A DNA stretch of 11,405 nucleotides from Chitinophagaceae bacterium (GTDB lineage Bacteria; Bacteroidota; Bacteroidia; Chitinophagales; Chitinophagaceae). A model generated the notes under the pieces. It saw only the letters and a list, made by a program, of their open reading frames with translations. It was not told where the DNA came from and searched no databases. The stretch's first letter is position 1. The number at the start of each line of letters is the position of its first letter. Positions 1 to 7,596 of the stretch are shown here, in pieces. Where the stretch lies: positions 1 through 11,405 of the forward strand of contig CANLED010000038.1 of the NCBI GenBank assembly GCA_947489175.1, given 5' to 3'. Made by a program: the position numbers and the translations under genes.

Positions 1-150
1 TCGTTAACAGCAAATGCAAGTGGTGGAACATCACCATATACATTTAGTTTGAATAATGCTGCTTACCAATCATCCAACATTTTTGCTGGTGTATTAGCAG
101 GAACTTATAGCGTGAATGTGAAAGACAGCAAAGGATGTATTGTGTTGAAG
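1..150 (+). repeat. 150-bp direct repeat, copy 1 (adhesin array)
   Basis: This stretch aligns without gaps to 451-600. By hand count the two copies differ at 13 of 150 positions, about 91% identity. It encodes one 50-residue SprB-type unit from SLTANA to CIVLK. Copy 1 begins exactly at the window edge, so the array probably continues upstream. Confidence 0.9.
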
Positions 151-888
151 AGCATCGTGGTAACCCAACCAGCGCAGGTAATTACACCCGTGATACCACC
201 AATAGTGGCAACTGCAACAGCTGGAGCGATATCTTGTAATGGAGGTTCAACATTGGTAACAGTGACCGCAACCGGCGGAACATCGCCATACACAGGAATT
301 GGAAGCTTTAATGTTGTGGCAGGATCATACAACTACATTGTAACAGATGCAAAAGGATTGAAAGACACTGCATCGGTTGTGGTAGCACAGCCTACTGCAA
401 TTGTGGCAACGGTTACTTCAGGCGTGATTTCAGCGTATGGCGGAACAACATCGTTAACAGCAAATGCAACAGGCGGAACATCACCATACACATACAGCTT
501 GAACAATGGTGCTTACCAATCATCCAATATTTTTGCTGGCGTATTAGCAGGAACTTATAATGTGAATGTGAAAGACAGCAAAGGATGTATTGTGTTGAAG
601 ACGTATGTTGTGGCTGATTATCAAGTTTCCCTTGAATCAAATGTGAGGTTTAAGGTTAACCTTTACCCAAATCCTACCACCAATTATTTTAAATTGAGAA
701 TTTACCAACATCATAATGATTATCCTATTCAAGTTGATGTATTTAATTCATGTGGTCGGTTGGTATATTCAGTAAAAGGCAATTCCTATGGACAATTTAC
801 ATTTGGTAATGACTTTCCACGTGGTACATATTTTGTGAAGGTGAATGTTGCCGGAAATGTAAAAACAGTTAAGGCAATCAAACTCTAA
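1..888 (+). CDS. SprB-repeat surface adhesin with T9SS type A sorting domain, 3' end only
   Basis: The reading frame is open from base 1, so the gene begins upstream; 295 residues are visible, ending at TAA 886-888. The fragment has three SprB-like repeats, each with a GGTSPYT core near residues 9, 93 and 158. The first and third run on into AYQSSNIFAGVLAGTY and a VKDSKGC end, while the middle one is a shorter variant. After about residue 205 the sequence changes to a roughly 80-residue C-terminal domain with YPNP at 222-225, a GRLVYS strand, RGTYFVKV and a final basic-hydrophobic IKL. That is the layout of the type A T9SS sorting domain. Established knowledge: such proteins cross the outer membrane by T9SS and are cleaved and anchored at the surface, and SprB itself is a gliding adhesin of Flavobacterium. 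Adhesion or gliding here is inference. GC content is higher than in the operon to the right. It is convergent with the polysaccharide operon and probably not co-regulated with it. Confidence 0.9.
   Translation, partial: SLTANASGGTSPYTFSLNNAAYQSSNIFAGVLAGTYSVNVKDSKGCIVLKSIVVTQPAQVITPVIPPIVATATAGAISCNGGSTLVTVTATGGTSPYTGIGSFNVVAGSYNYIVTDAKGLKDTASVVVAQPTAIVATVTSGVISAYGGTTSLTANATGGTSPYTYSLNNGAYQSSNIFAGVLAGTYNVNVKDSKGCIVLKTYVVADYQVSLESNVRFKVNLYPNPTTNYFKLRIYQHHNDYPIQVDVFNSCGRLVYSVKGNSYGQFTFGNDFPRGTYFVKVNVAGNVKTVKAIKL
451..600 (+). repeat. 150-bp direct repeat, copy 2 (adhesin array)
   Basis: Second copy of the unit at 1-150, offset by exactly 450 bp (150 codons). Most differences are third-position changes; the last 40 or so bases are identical. 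Between the copies lies a shorter, more divergent SprB unit (about 220-400), so the array alternates two unit types with a 450-bp super-period. Confidence 0.9.
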
Positions 889-927
889 AAATATTTTAAT
901 TAGGGTAGATTCAATTATTATTTTTTA

Positions 928-956
928 AAGAAAGCCGGTTGATAGCCGGCTTTCTT
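928..956. terminator. Hairpin terminator between convergent genes
   Basis: A perfect 11-bp inverted repeat (left arm 928-938, AAGAAAGCCGG; right arm 946-956) encloses a 7-nt loop at 939-945. The core is GC-rich in an AT-rich setting. On the + strand the right arm ends in TTTCTT followed by AATTT; on the - strand the far arm ends in TTTCTT. It is placed to stop transcription from both sides. The right arm overlaps the stop codon of the acyltransferase (955-957), so for the operon the hairpin starts inside the last codon. The long clean U-tract of a textbook intrinsic terminator is absent on both strands, so efficiency is uncertain. Confidence 0.75.
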
Positions 957-2064
957 AATTTAATGAAATCGTTTTTGTTTTTAGGTTATCGGGAATGTTT
1001 ATTCCTGGTTTTTTATAGGTAAAAAGCCACCACATTTGATACTTCATAAATAACTTGTACATTATTATCGGAATCAAAATTCCCGAAATGAGGGTAAGGG
1101 AAACCAATGGAATGACTGAATTGATGCCAAAAATTTTAATGAAAATCGCCCTGCTAAAAGCCATGGCAATAATTTGCATACAATATATGTGAATTGAGTG
1201 AAAGCCAACGATACGAAGAAATTTTAAGGTGTTGAGTTCCTTTAGAATGTAGGAAATATTTATGGAAAGAAAACATCCAACTAGCGCAACAACCAAGAAG
1301 AAAATAGGCATTTTATGTTCAACATAATAGTTGCTTTGGTGAGTAAGGTTTAGATTCGTGAAGTTATATTGAATAAACAGAAAAACAGGAATCACAAGGA
1401 TTAAGATCTTGTATGAAGATAGCAGTTTTTTACTTTTTTCTGATTTCATGAAATTTGAAATTAAATCTCCAATTGCAAAAAACAAATAATATTGAAAGAT
1501 ATCCATCAAAGCGCCGAAGTAGAGCTCTGTGTTTCTGATTGCAGCCAATGAAAAGTATAGAATAAGTCCAAGTACTATTTGGAAAGTAATGTTGGCTTTG
1601 AATTTTATTTTTAAAATGGAATATATAACGCCAACAAAAAACAGTGTGTTTAAATACCAAAACTGACCTGTTTCCCTTGGATCTATTAATAGATTAATAA
1701 AATCCGTAAATCCTAGGTTGCTGTTGGAGTAATTGGAAAAAATCAATTGCAAGGAAAGTTGAATTACTCCCCATACCATCATGGGATATAAAATTGTTTG
1801 CAATCTTGATGATATGTATGTGTTGAATCCTTTTCTCTCAATACTTTGACTGATGAAAATCCCCGAGGCTATAAAAAACAATGGCATTCGGAAACCAAAG
1901 AGAAATATGTTTATATATTCAAGAAATGGCATTTTATAGAGAGGAACACCACTGTTTAGAAGAGATTCATAACAATGTCTATAAGAAACAAGAATGATGC
2001 TTAACCCTTTGTCATAGTCAAGCCATCCAAACCTTTTGTTGTTAAAAGCTGCTGATTTATCCAT
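955..2064 (-). CDS. Acyltransferase family 3 membrane protein
   Basis: A 369-residue multi-pass membrane protein of the acyltransferase-3 type, which moves acyl groups such as acetyl onto surface sugars at the inner membrane. Visible hallmarks are the N-terminal WLDYDKGLSIILV segment followed by R29-H30, matching the family's conserved Arg/His site; FRMPLFFIASGIF at 58-70; FWYLNTLFFVGVIY at 135-148; and a late helix near 286-300 (GFHSIHIYCMQII). About ten hydrophobic segments can be counted. I chose ATG at 2064, one codon inside a possible TTG at 2067, because the ATG forms a TGATG junction with the preceding gene's stop, which fits translational coupling. It is the last gene of the operon and its stop lies in the terminator hairpin. 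Acetylation or succinylation of the repeat unit is likely; the exact acyl group and acceptor cannot be read from sequence. Confidence 0.88.
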   Translation of the reverse strand: MDKSAAFNNKRFGWLDYDKGLSIILVSYRHCYESLLNSGVPLYKMPFLEYINIFLFGFRMPLFFIASGIFISQSIERKGFNTYISSRLQTILYPMMVWGVIQLSLQLIFSNYSNSNLGFTDFINLLIDPRETGQFWYLNTLFFVGVIYSILKIKFKANITFQIVLGLILYFSLAAIRNTELYFGALMDIFQYYLFFAIGDLISNFMKSEKSKKLLSSYKILILVIPVFLFIQYNFTNLNLTHQSNYYVEHKMPIFFLVVALVGCFLSINISYILKELNTLKFLRIVGFHSIHIYCMQIIAMAFSRAIFIKIFGINSVIPLVSLTLISGILIPIIMYKLFMKYQMWWLFTYKKPGINIPDNLKTKTISLN

Positions 2065-3455
2065 CAATAAGCATTTTTGTCACCATTGAAAACATGGTAG
2101 ATTGTAAGGAAAATAATTCTAATGTCAAGCCATATGTTCCAGTTTTCAAGATACCAAAGGTCACTGGCAACCCTCATTTTGATTTGTTCTGGACTTGTGA
2201 TTTCACCACGTAGGCTATGTACCTGAGCCCAGCCTGTAATTCCTGGTTTCAGCAATTGTCTGATCATATATTGGTCGACTATTTTTGCATATTCTGAAGT
2301 GTGTTTTACCATGTGAGGTCTTGGGCCCACGATACTCATTTCACCTCTTAGTACGTTGATGAATTGAGGAAACTCATCCAAGCTTGTTTTTCTGATGAAT
2401 GCGCCAATTTTTGTGATTCTTGAATCATTTTTTGTGGCTTGTTTTGAATCTGCATCGTCATTTATTTTCATGCTTCTGAACTTTAGGCAATAAAATGATT
2501 TGTCGTTGATGCCAGTTCTTAATTGTTTAAAAAAAACAGGACCTTTGGATTCGATTTTTATAAGTAATCCTAGTATAGGAATCAGCCAGGATAAAATGAA
2601 TATTGCTACAAATGAGCTGATCAGAATGTCGATTATTCGCTTCTTTAATTTATTCCCAATATCTTCAAGAGGGTCTGCTCTTAAAGATAAAATGGGCAAG
2701 TCCCTTATATAGTCGATAACAACAGGTTTTCTGAAATAAGTAGACAAGTTTGGAACCACCTTAAACCTGAGGCATTGGTTTTCTGCTTCTTTCATTAAGG
2801 TGTACACATAATTATTTTGTTCTGGTGTAATTGTAGAAAATATTTCTTGAACATCATTCTCTTTTGCAGTTTTAATGGTATCGTTTATTGAAGAAAGAAT
2901 AGGGTAGTTTGTTAATTCAGTCATGTTTTTTTCATCTTCAGTAAACCCTATTAAATTTATGTTGATGCCTTCCTCTTCAAAATAATTGGCTAGTTTTTTT
3001 GCAGTTTCATTGTATCCAAGAATTATTACGTTGTTGGCTGTGTCATGATTTATTTTAAGGTAGTTGGTGATGCCAAAATAAAGGAAGCGATTGATGATCA
3101 ATCCACCGATGAAAATCAACATGACATAAATTGTAAATATTTTGTTGGATGTTGTGGATTGATATGCGAGTATGTAAATAAGGATGGTCAATATCCAAAT
3201 TATATAACTTTGAACAGTTCTTTTTGTAAATGATTCAAAATTTTTAATGATGTTTTCGCTATAAGTTCCCAACAATGAAAAAAGCAATATCCAAACAATG
3301 TTTATTTTGATGCATTGTAAAAGATACAAGTCATTCTCAAGCGATTGGATATTGTTGTGAATAACCATAAAGCTTATGAAACAAGAAATATTAAGTAAAA
3401 AGCAATCCAATGTTATCAAGAAAATCTGCAGGTAATGTTTATATTCCTTGTTCAT
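2064..3455 (-). CDS. Polyprenyl-phosphate sugar-1-phosphate transferase (WcaJ type)
   Basis: 463 residues. This family starts polysaccharide assembly by moving a sugar-1-phosphate from a nucleotide sugar to undecaprenyl phosphate. The N-terminal part holds about four membrane segments (near 8-30, 50-66, 84-99, 105-126). A CoA-binding/Rossmann-like middle domain follows (NVIILGYNE at 142-150). A further hydrophobic segment at about 277-300 leads into the bacterial sugar transferase domain with KFRSM (325-329), the catalytic Asp-Glu pair in SLDE (D360, E361), VGPRP (376-380) and KPGITGWAQV near 403. Length and layout match the long WcaJ/WbaP-like form. ATG at 3455 follows the epimerase stop by 22 nt. 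The sugar (glucose, galactose or an N-acetylamino sugar) cannot be decided. It lies late in the operon, downstream of the glycosyltransferases that would extend its product. Confidence 0.93.
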   Translation of the reverse strand: MNKEYKHYLQIFLITLDCFLLNISCFISFMVIHNNIQSLENDLYLLQCIKINIVWILLFSLLGTYSENIIKNFESFTKRTVQSYIIWILTILIYILAYQSTTSNKIFTIYVMLIFIGGLIINRFLYFGITNYLKINHDTANNVIILGYNETAKKLANYFEEEGININLIGFTEDEKNMTELTNYPILSSINDTIKTAKENDVQEIFSTITPEQNNYVYTLMKEAENQCLRFKVVPNLSTYFRKPVVIDYIRDLPILSLRADPLEDIGNKLKKRIIDILISSFVAIFILSWLIPILGLLIKIESKGPVFFKQLRTGINDKSFYCLKFRSMKINDDADSKQATKNDSRITKIGAFIRKTSLDEFPQFINVLRGEMSIVGPRPHMVKHTSEYAKIVDQYMIRQLLKPGITGWAQVHSLRGEITSPEQIKMRVASDLWYLENWNIWLDIRIIFLTIYHVFNGDKNAY

Positions 3456-3477
3456 GGTATTTTTTTTGGACTATTTG
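3456..3477 (-). promoter_or_regulatory. A-rich translation start region of the sugar transferase gene
   Basis: The 22-nt gap before the ATG at 3455 contains an A8 run on the coding strand (T8 at 3460-3467) and no purine-rich Shine-Dalgarno element. A-rich leaders in place of Shine-Dalgarno sites are typical of Bacteroidota. Assignment is by pattern only. Confidence 0.35.
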
Positions 3478-4593
3478 TTAAGCAGCAACATGTTCAATCT
3501 CCTTTATGTATTTTTTCGCCAGTATTTCAACAATCCTCTCTGAGGTATGACCATCCCATAAGTCAGGAATGCTACCGTTTTTCCATTCACCCTTTATTAT
3601 TTTGATGATAAGGGATTGCAACTTGTTTAAATCATCACCTGCAAGTTCGTTGGTTCCTTCCAACACAGTTTCTGGTCTTTCTGTGGAATTCCTTAATGTT
3701 ATGCATGGGATGTTCAGCACTGTTGCTTCTTCAGTAACGCCACCTGAATCAGTAATGATGCCCATAGCGTATTTAATTAGAAACATGAACTCTAAATATG
3801 ATTGAGGTTCTATGAGTATGATCTTTTCCTTGTTGAAGGATATGTTGTCCAATGTTTTTTTTGTTCTTGGATGAACAGGAAAAATTATGGGTATTTCTGC
3901 TGAATAACCGCTAATGGTGCTAAGAAGCGATTGCAGTTTTTCTGCTGAATCTACATTAGATGGTCTGTGTAGTGTTAGCACGAGGTATTTGTTTGCTTTT
4001 AAGTTGTATTGTGACCAACAATCAGGTTTTTTTAAATGCAATAAATTTTGATAAAGTGTATCTATCATTGTGTTACCGACAAAGTGAATTTTTTCTTCAG
4101 GAATATTCTGTTTTTTTAAATTCCTGCTTGCAAGTATGCTAGTTGTAAAATATTCATCACAGATGCTGTCTGTAATAATCCTATTAATTTCTTCAGGCAT
4201 ATCCATGTCTCCTGATCTTATTCCGGCTTCTACATGAACTACATCTACACCTAGTTTCTTTGCCGTAACAGTACAAGCCATTGTTGAAGTAACATCGCCA
4301 ACAACAAGAACGACATCAGGCTTGTTATTTGATAACTCTTTTTCAAATTTTATCATGATAGAAGCTGTTTGTTCGGCTTGAGTTCCTCCACCTGCTTCAA
4401 GGTTGTTATTGGGTTCTGGTATTCCCAATTGTTCAAAGAATGAACCACTCATGGTTTTGTCGTAGTGTTGACCAGTATGTATTAGTCTGTATTGGATATC
4501 TGTGTCTTCATATTGCAATACTTTTATTGCTTTGATTATTGGTGCGATTTTCATGAAATTTGGACGTGCTCCTGCTACAATGGTGATGTTCAT
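3478..4593 (-). CDS. wecB: UDP-N-acetylglucosamine 2-epimerase, non-hydrolysing
   Basis: 371 residues, full length for the WecB/MnaA family, which interconverts UDP-GlcNAc and UDP-ManNAc (or related 2-acetamido sugars) in the cytoplasm. The N-terminal GARPNFMKIAPI loop, VVGDVTST (D100), HVEAGIRSGD (E122), MPEEINR (E134/E135) and TLHRPSNVD (H209) match the family's catalytic and substrate-contact positions. HPRTKKTL (241-248), TDSGGVTEEA (281-290) and RNSTERPETV (301-310) form the UDP-binding C-terminal half. The ARPNFMK start and HRPSNVD loop differ from the E. coli form (TRPE, HRRE), so a modified UDP-sugar substrate, as with WbpI-like enzymes, is possible. ATG at 4593 lies 19 nt after the stop of the TIM-barrel gene. 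Its product would feed a glycosyltransferase or the adjacent dehydrogenase. Family is certain; exact substrate is inference. Confidence 0.93.
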   Translation of the reverse strand: MNITIVAGARPNFMKIAPIIKAIKVLQYEDTDIQYRLIHTGQHYDKTMSGSFFEQLGIPEPNNNLEAGGGTQAEQTASIMIKFEKELSNNKPDVVLVVGDVTSTMACTVTAKKLGVDVVHVEAGIRSGDMDMPEEINRIITDSICDEYFTTSILASRNLKKQNIPEEKIHFVGNTMIDTLYQNLLHLKKPDCWSQYNLKANKYLVLTLHRPSNVDSAEKLQSLLSTISGYSAEIPIIFPVHPRTKKTLDNISFNKEKIILIEPQSYLEFMFLIKYAMGIITDSGGVTEEATVLNIPCITLRNSTERPETVLEGTNELAGDDLNKLQSLIIKIIKGEWKNGSIPDLWDGHTSERIVEILAKKYIKEIEHVAA

Positions 4594-4612
4594 AGGTTTT
4601 TTTTAATTGTTT
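4594..4612 (-). promoter_or_regulatory. A-rich translation start region of wecB
   Basis: The 19 nt before the ATG at 4593 include an A8 run on the coding strand (T8 at 4597-4604) ending six bases before the start codon, with no Shine-Dalgarno-like purine block. This is the same pattern as before the sugar transferase gene. Confidence 0.35.
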
Positions 4613-5491
4613 TTAGGCGATGTGCATTGCATATTTTTCGTCGTAGTAATTTATCAAAGAGATTGTTTCATTTATATTTTCTTTTGATGAAGCTCCAAAC
4701 AAGATGGATTGTACATTTGGTAACGAACAAACATATTCCAATGCCTTGTTTGGGGCAGTCGATCCGCCCGACAGCACTTGCATGGCAATGGCCCTGACTT
4801 CATTGTTTTTCAACGTATTTTCATACAACTCTTTACCCCCAGACATTCTAAATCCATCAACATTAATGGAAGTACATATTATCGGATTTTTTATTCCTAT
4901 AGAATCAAGCAGAGAGATCATTTTAGGTAAATTCATCGTTATGTATCCTGGTTCGGCGTTGTATTTTTTTATGATGTATTGGTGATATGCTCTTATAATG
5001 TCTTTCATCCCCAATCCAAGCAATAGATCGGTAATTACATTTTGAAGAAAGATTACTGGGGTAGACAAGCCTTTAAACATTTTTAATTCTGCATCAACCA
5101 TCAGTTCCATAATAGATATATAGTCTTTTGATAAGTATGCAACTCCACCCTTAAGTATTGACCCAAAGAAGTTCCCTGGTACATATTGTTTTACAGTACC
5201 CATAATTCCGAGTTCAGTTACCGCATTGGCGTACTTATGTGCGTAGGGTAGGCATGGATAAATTTGAAGATTTTCATATTTGCCTAACGAATTTCTCATC
5301 AGGTCTGCAATATTGATCATTCTATCATGAGTAGTGCACATAAAGGTGTCTATACCTCCATCGATTGCATAATCGATGGTTTTGAGGATGGTTTTATCTT
5401 CTTTGAATTTGATGGCTTGACTTCTTGATTTTTCATCAGACACATGATTGACACCAAAAAATTGGTTGTCTCCAAATAATATTCTCTGCAT
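4613..5491 (-). CDS. Aldo/keto-reductase-like TIM-barrel protein, function unknown
   Basis: 292 residues, no signal peptide or membrane segment, so probably cytoplasmic. The overall pattern resembles the aldo/keto reductase barrel. An N-terminal ILFGDNQFFG stretch is followed by DGGIDTF (44-50) in the place of the usual GxxxxDTA strand, and near the end QSILFGASSKENINETI (261-277) resembles the family's nucleotide-binding end. The canonical tetrad is not evident. Seven residues after D48 there is H55 (CTTHDR) rather than the usual Tyr, and the expected Lys is uncertain (K86 in YAHKYA is a candidate). It may therefore be a divergent reductase, an epimerase or lyase using a barrel fold, or non-catalytic. 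ATG at 5491 is 1 nt beyond the stop of the Gfo/Idh gene, so the two are probably translated together and may act on the same sugar. I do not recognise a named member. Confidence 0.72.
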   Translation of the reverse strand: MQRILFGDNQFFGVNHVSDEKSRSQAIKFKEDKTILKTIDYAIDGGIDTFMCTTHDRMINIADLMRNSLGKYENLQIYPCLPYAHKYANAVTELGIMGTVKQYVPGNFFGSILKGGVAYLSKDYISIMELMVDAELKMFKGLSTPVIFLQNVITDLLLGLGMKDIIRAYHQYIIKKYNAEPGYITMNLPKMISLLDSIGIKNPIICTSINVDGFRMSGGKELYENTLKNNEVRAIAMQVLSGGSTAPNKALEYVCSLPNVQSILFGASSKENINETISLINYYDEKYAMHIA

Positions 5492-5492
5492 A

Positions 5493-6506
5493 CTAATTAT
5501 TTTTATAATTTTTAATTAATTCTATTACGTTGTCTGTTTCCCAAGCACTTTTAAACGTATTAATGTCATTTGCATTTTTACCTTCAAGTGCATCTATGAA
5601 GTAATCAATCTGGGAGGAATATTCTTCACCCCTTAAATAAAAATCGACTTGTGTAGAAAGTTGATTGATTTGTTTGGTATTCCAACCTTTAGAATATCCC
5701 TTGGGGGTTTCGATATTTTTAAAATAGACTTTCAGTTCTGTACTATCTACAATGATTTTTCCTTCTGTACCAATGATTGTTATAGCAGTAGCCATTTTCC
5801 TAAATGTTTCATCGCTCCAATTAACCTGTATATTGCCATGGATTCCGTTTTCGGTTTCAACAAGTGAATAAACGGCATCTTCCACTTGTTTGGAATAAAT
5901 GCTTATTAGATCAGCTCCATTTATTTTTTTGATGGGGGCTACCAGATAATTGATTAAATCGATTAAATGTGCGGCATAGTCCATTAGGCACCCTCCACCT
6001 TCTTCAGGTTTCGATCTCCATGTTTCTTCTTTTCTTTTTGTAACAACTGGGCCATTCATTTCTCCTGAAAAGTGGATGATATCTCCTATATATCCACCTT
6101 TTATTATTTTGTTTGCCTCGATAAAAGTTCCTATAAATTTATTGTGATAACCAACTTGATTGATTACCTTATTTTTTTTAGCAATTTCAATGAGTTCAGA
6201 GCCTTGTTCAGCACCAATGCAGAATGGCTTTTCTACAAAGACATGAATTCCCTTGTTTATCATATCACGTACAATAGGTTCATGGTATTTTGTAGGAACT
6301 GACACTATTACTGCATCAGGTTTTGTTTCATTAAGCATTGTGTTGTAGTTGTCGTAGCATTTGAACGGCGTATATTTTCTTATGATATCCGTAACCAATG
6401 TAGAAGTATCTACCACCCCAACAACTTCCACTTGAGGGTGTGCGCCTAATATTGACAAATGTGAAATGCCCATTTTACCAATTCCTATGAGTCCGATTTT
6501 TTTCAT
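5493..6506 (-). CDS. Gfo/Idh/MocA family NAD(P)-dependent sugar oxidoreductase
   Basis: 337 residues, normal for the family. The Rossmann domain begins at once with IGLIGIGKMG (GxGxxG at 8-13), and D33 ends the second strand, which favours NAD(H). VEKPFC at 91-96 supplies the conserved EKP lysine (K93), and GGGCLMDYAAHLIDL (170-184) supplies the usual D176 and H180 of the active site. The C-terminal half is the alpha/beta substrate domain. Family members in polysaccharide clusters oxidise or reduce nucleotide-sugar ring carbons, for example WbpB/WlbA at C3, but the cofactor and position here are unknown. Its ATG overlaps the DUF354 stop in an ATGA junction (6503-6506), and the TIM-barrel gene follows after 1 nt. 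No aminotransferase or acetyltransferase of the WbpE/WbpD type is in the window, so the classic 3-amino sugar route is not shown. Confidence 0.9.
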   Translation of the reverse strand: MKKIGLIGIGKMGISHLSILGAHPQVEVVGVVDTSTLVTDIIRKYTPFKCYDNYNTMLNETKPDAVIVSVPTKYHEPIVRDMINKGIHVFVEKPFCIGAEQGSELIEIAKKNKVINQVGYHNKFIGTFIEANKIIKGGYIGDIIHFSGEMNGPVVTKRKEETWRSKPEEGGGCLMDYAAHLIDLINYLVAPIKKINGADLISIYSKQVEDAVYSLVETENGIHGNIQVNWSDETFRKMATAITIIGTEGKIIVDSTELKVYFKNIETPKGYSKGWNTKQINQLSTQVDFYLRGEEYSSQIDYFIDALEGKNANDINTFKSAWETDNVIELIKNYKNN

Positions 6507-7537
6507 ATTTTTTTATTTTCAAAGTTTTCAATTTCTGAAAGAAAAAGTTCGTAAGCATCTTTTCCTTTGTGCATTAATTCGAGGTTAGATGACCTGTTTG
6601 TTAATGTGTTGATATAATGTTTCATTTTTTGGGTATCTAATTTAGGCTCGTGTATCATCATATTTTTTGAAAGCAAAAGTTTGTCAACTTCCAAAAGTTC
6701 TTCTTGATATACGGATATTGTTGGGATTCCAATCATGGCCATTTCTCTTGTCATTGATCCTCCAGCTCCAACGAATATCGAACAGTCTTTTGCTATTTCA
6801 TCGAAGCTTAGGGGTGTATTACTGACATTTATATTTTTAAATAAAATGTTTGAATAGTGGGTAAGTTGACTTTCGTTTCTGGGTAATATTGTTACTGTAT
6901 ATTCATCCTTAAGTCCCAATATTAAGTCATCCATGAAATTTTTTTCTCCATTATAATATTGAGCAGTTTGTGGTTCTGGGCGTATATAAATTTTAATTTT
7001 ATTGTTTTTGTTTTCGTCATCATTTCCATTAATGGAATCTGCTTTTTTCCACAGGTAAATTCCTTCTTTTATACCAGGATATTTTATTGTTTTGTTGATG
7101 ATATTTTTATATTTTGAAATATTATCAATTTTAAAATTTTCAGGAATCATGATTTTGGTGGCAAAATAGAAGCTGGGGATATTTCCTAGGGCATGTTCAT
7201 TATCATTCGTATAGATTGAAGGTATCTTAAGCAAGTATGCTGTTATTGGTGAATGAAATGAGCTTTGAGATATTGCCAGATCAATGTTTTTTTGTTTCAA
7301 AAATTTCCACAATTCAAATACCCGGATGGGATATCCCATAATTTTAAGCAATATGTTTTTGCCATAATGTTTGCCAATAGTCGTATGTTTCATACCGGCC
7401 CTGTTTAATAAATCAACTGTATTTGCCAATGGCCTTGAAGTGATAATAACATCATGCCCATTTTTTTCCAGTTGTTTGATTAACTCTTGGAACATATTGA
7501 TATGTGGTGAATTTGATATATCAAACCAGATTTTCAT
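6503..7537 (-). CDS. DUF354 family glycosyltransferase-like protein
   Basis: 344 residues. The start MKIWFDISNSPHINMF, then GHDVIITSR (27-35), matches the DUF354 N-terminus, which resembles GT-B fold glycosyltransferases and UDP-GlcNAc 2-epimerases. Other marks are SIYTNDNEHA (107-116), YIRPEP (184-189) and GAGGSMTREMAMIGIPTI (257-274), the last in the place where GT-B enzymes bind the nucleotide. DUF354 genes are common in archaeal and bacterial surface-sugar clusters; their reaction is not established. No signal peptide or membrane segment is seen. ATG at 7537 is preceded by 59 nt of non-coding sequence, one of the two largest gaps inside the operon, and its stop overlaps the Gfo/Idh start. 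A transferase acting on the product of the neighbouring sugar enzymes is the simplest guess. Confidence 0.85.
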   Translation of the reverse strand: MKIWFDISNSPHINMFQELIKQLEKNGHDVIITSRPLANTVDLLNRAGMKHTTIGKHYGKNILLKIMGYPIRVFELWKFLKQKNIDLAISQSSFHSPITAYLLKIPSIYTNDNEHALGNIPSFYFATKIMIPENFKIDNISKYKNIINKTIKYPGIKEGIYLWKKADSINGNDDENKNNKIKIYIRPEPQTAQYYNGEKNFMDDLILGLKDEYTVTILPRNESQLTHYSNILFKNINVSNTPLSFDEIAKDCSIFVGAGGSMTREMAMIGIPTISVYQEELLEVDKLLLSKNMMIHEPKLDTQKMKHYINTLTNRSSNLELMHKGKDAYELFLSEIENFENKKI

Positions 7538-7596
7538 TTATTGTGGTGTTTTTATGGCTCGTTAAAGATGTATATGAACAATATTTATTTGAAGGA

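Noticed and set aside
1..600. Direct repeats that could suggest a CRISPR array or tandem non-coding repeat
   Set aside because: The repeats are 150 bp, in frame and encode SprB-type protein units; there are no short repeats with unique spacers.
2065..2067. TTG start for the acyltransferase, one codon before the ATG
   Set aside because: The adjacent ATG is the stronger start and gives a TGATG junction; the difference is one residue.
2500..2712. Open frames on the + strand inside the operon (for example 2500-2712, 3569-3805, 4492-4797, 10058-10321)
   Set aside because: They lie opposite genes with clear family motifs, have no recognisable domains, and look like shadows of those genes.
5493..6506. 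Naming the Gfo/Idh protein WbpB or WlbA
   Set aside because: Only family motifs are visible, and the partner aminotransferase and acetyltransferase are missing from the window, so a specific name would be a guess.
7538..7596. Possible internal promoter in the 59-nt gap
   Set aside because: I looked for the Bacteroidota TTTG / TAnnTTTG pattern on the - strand and saw no convincing match with proper spacing.
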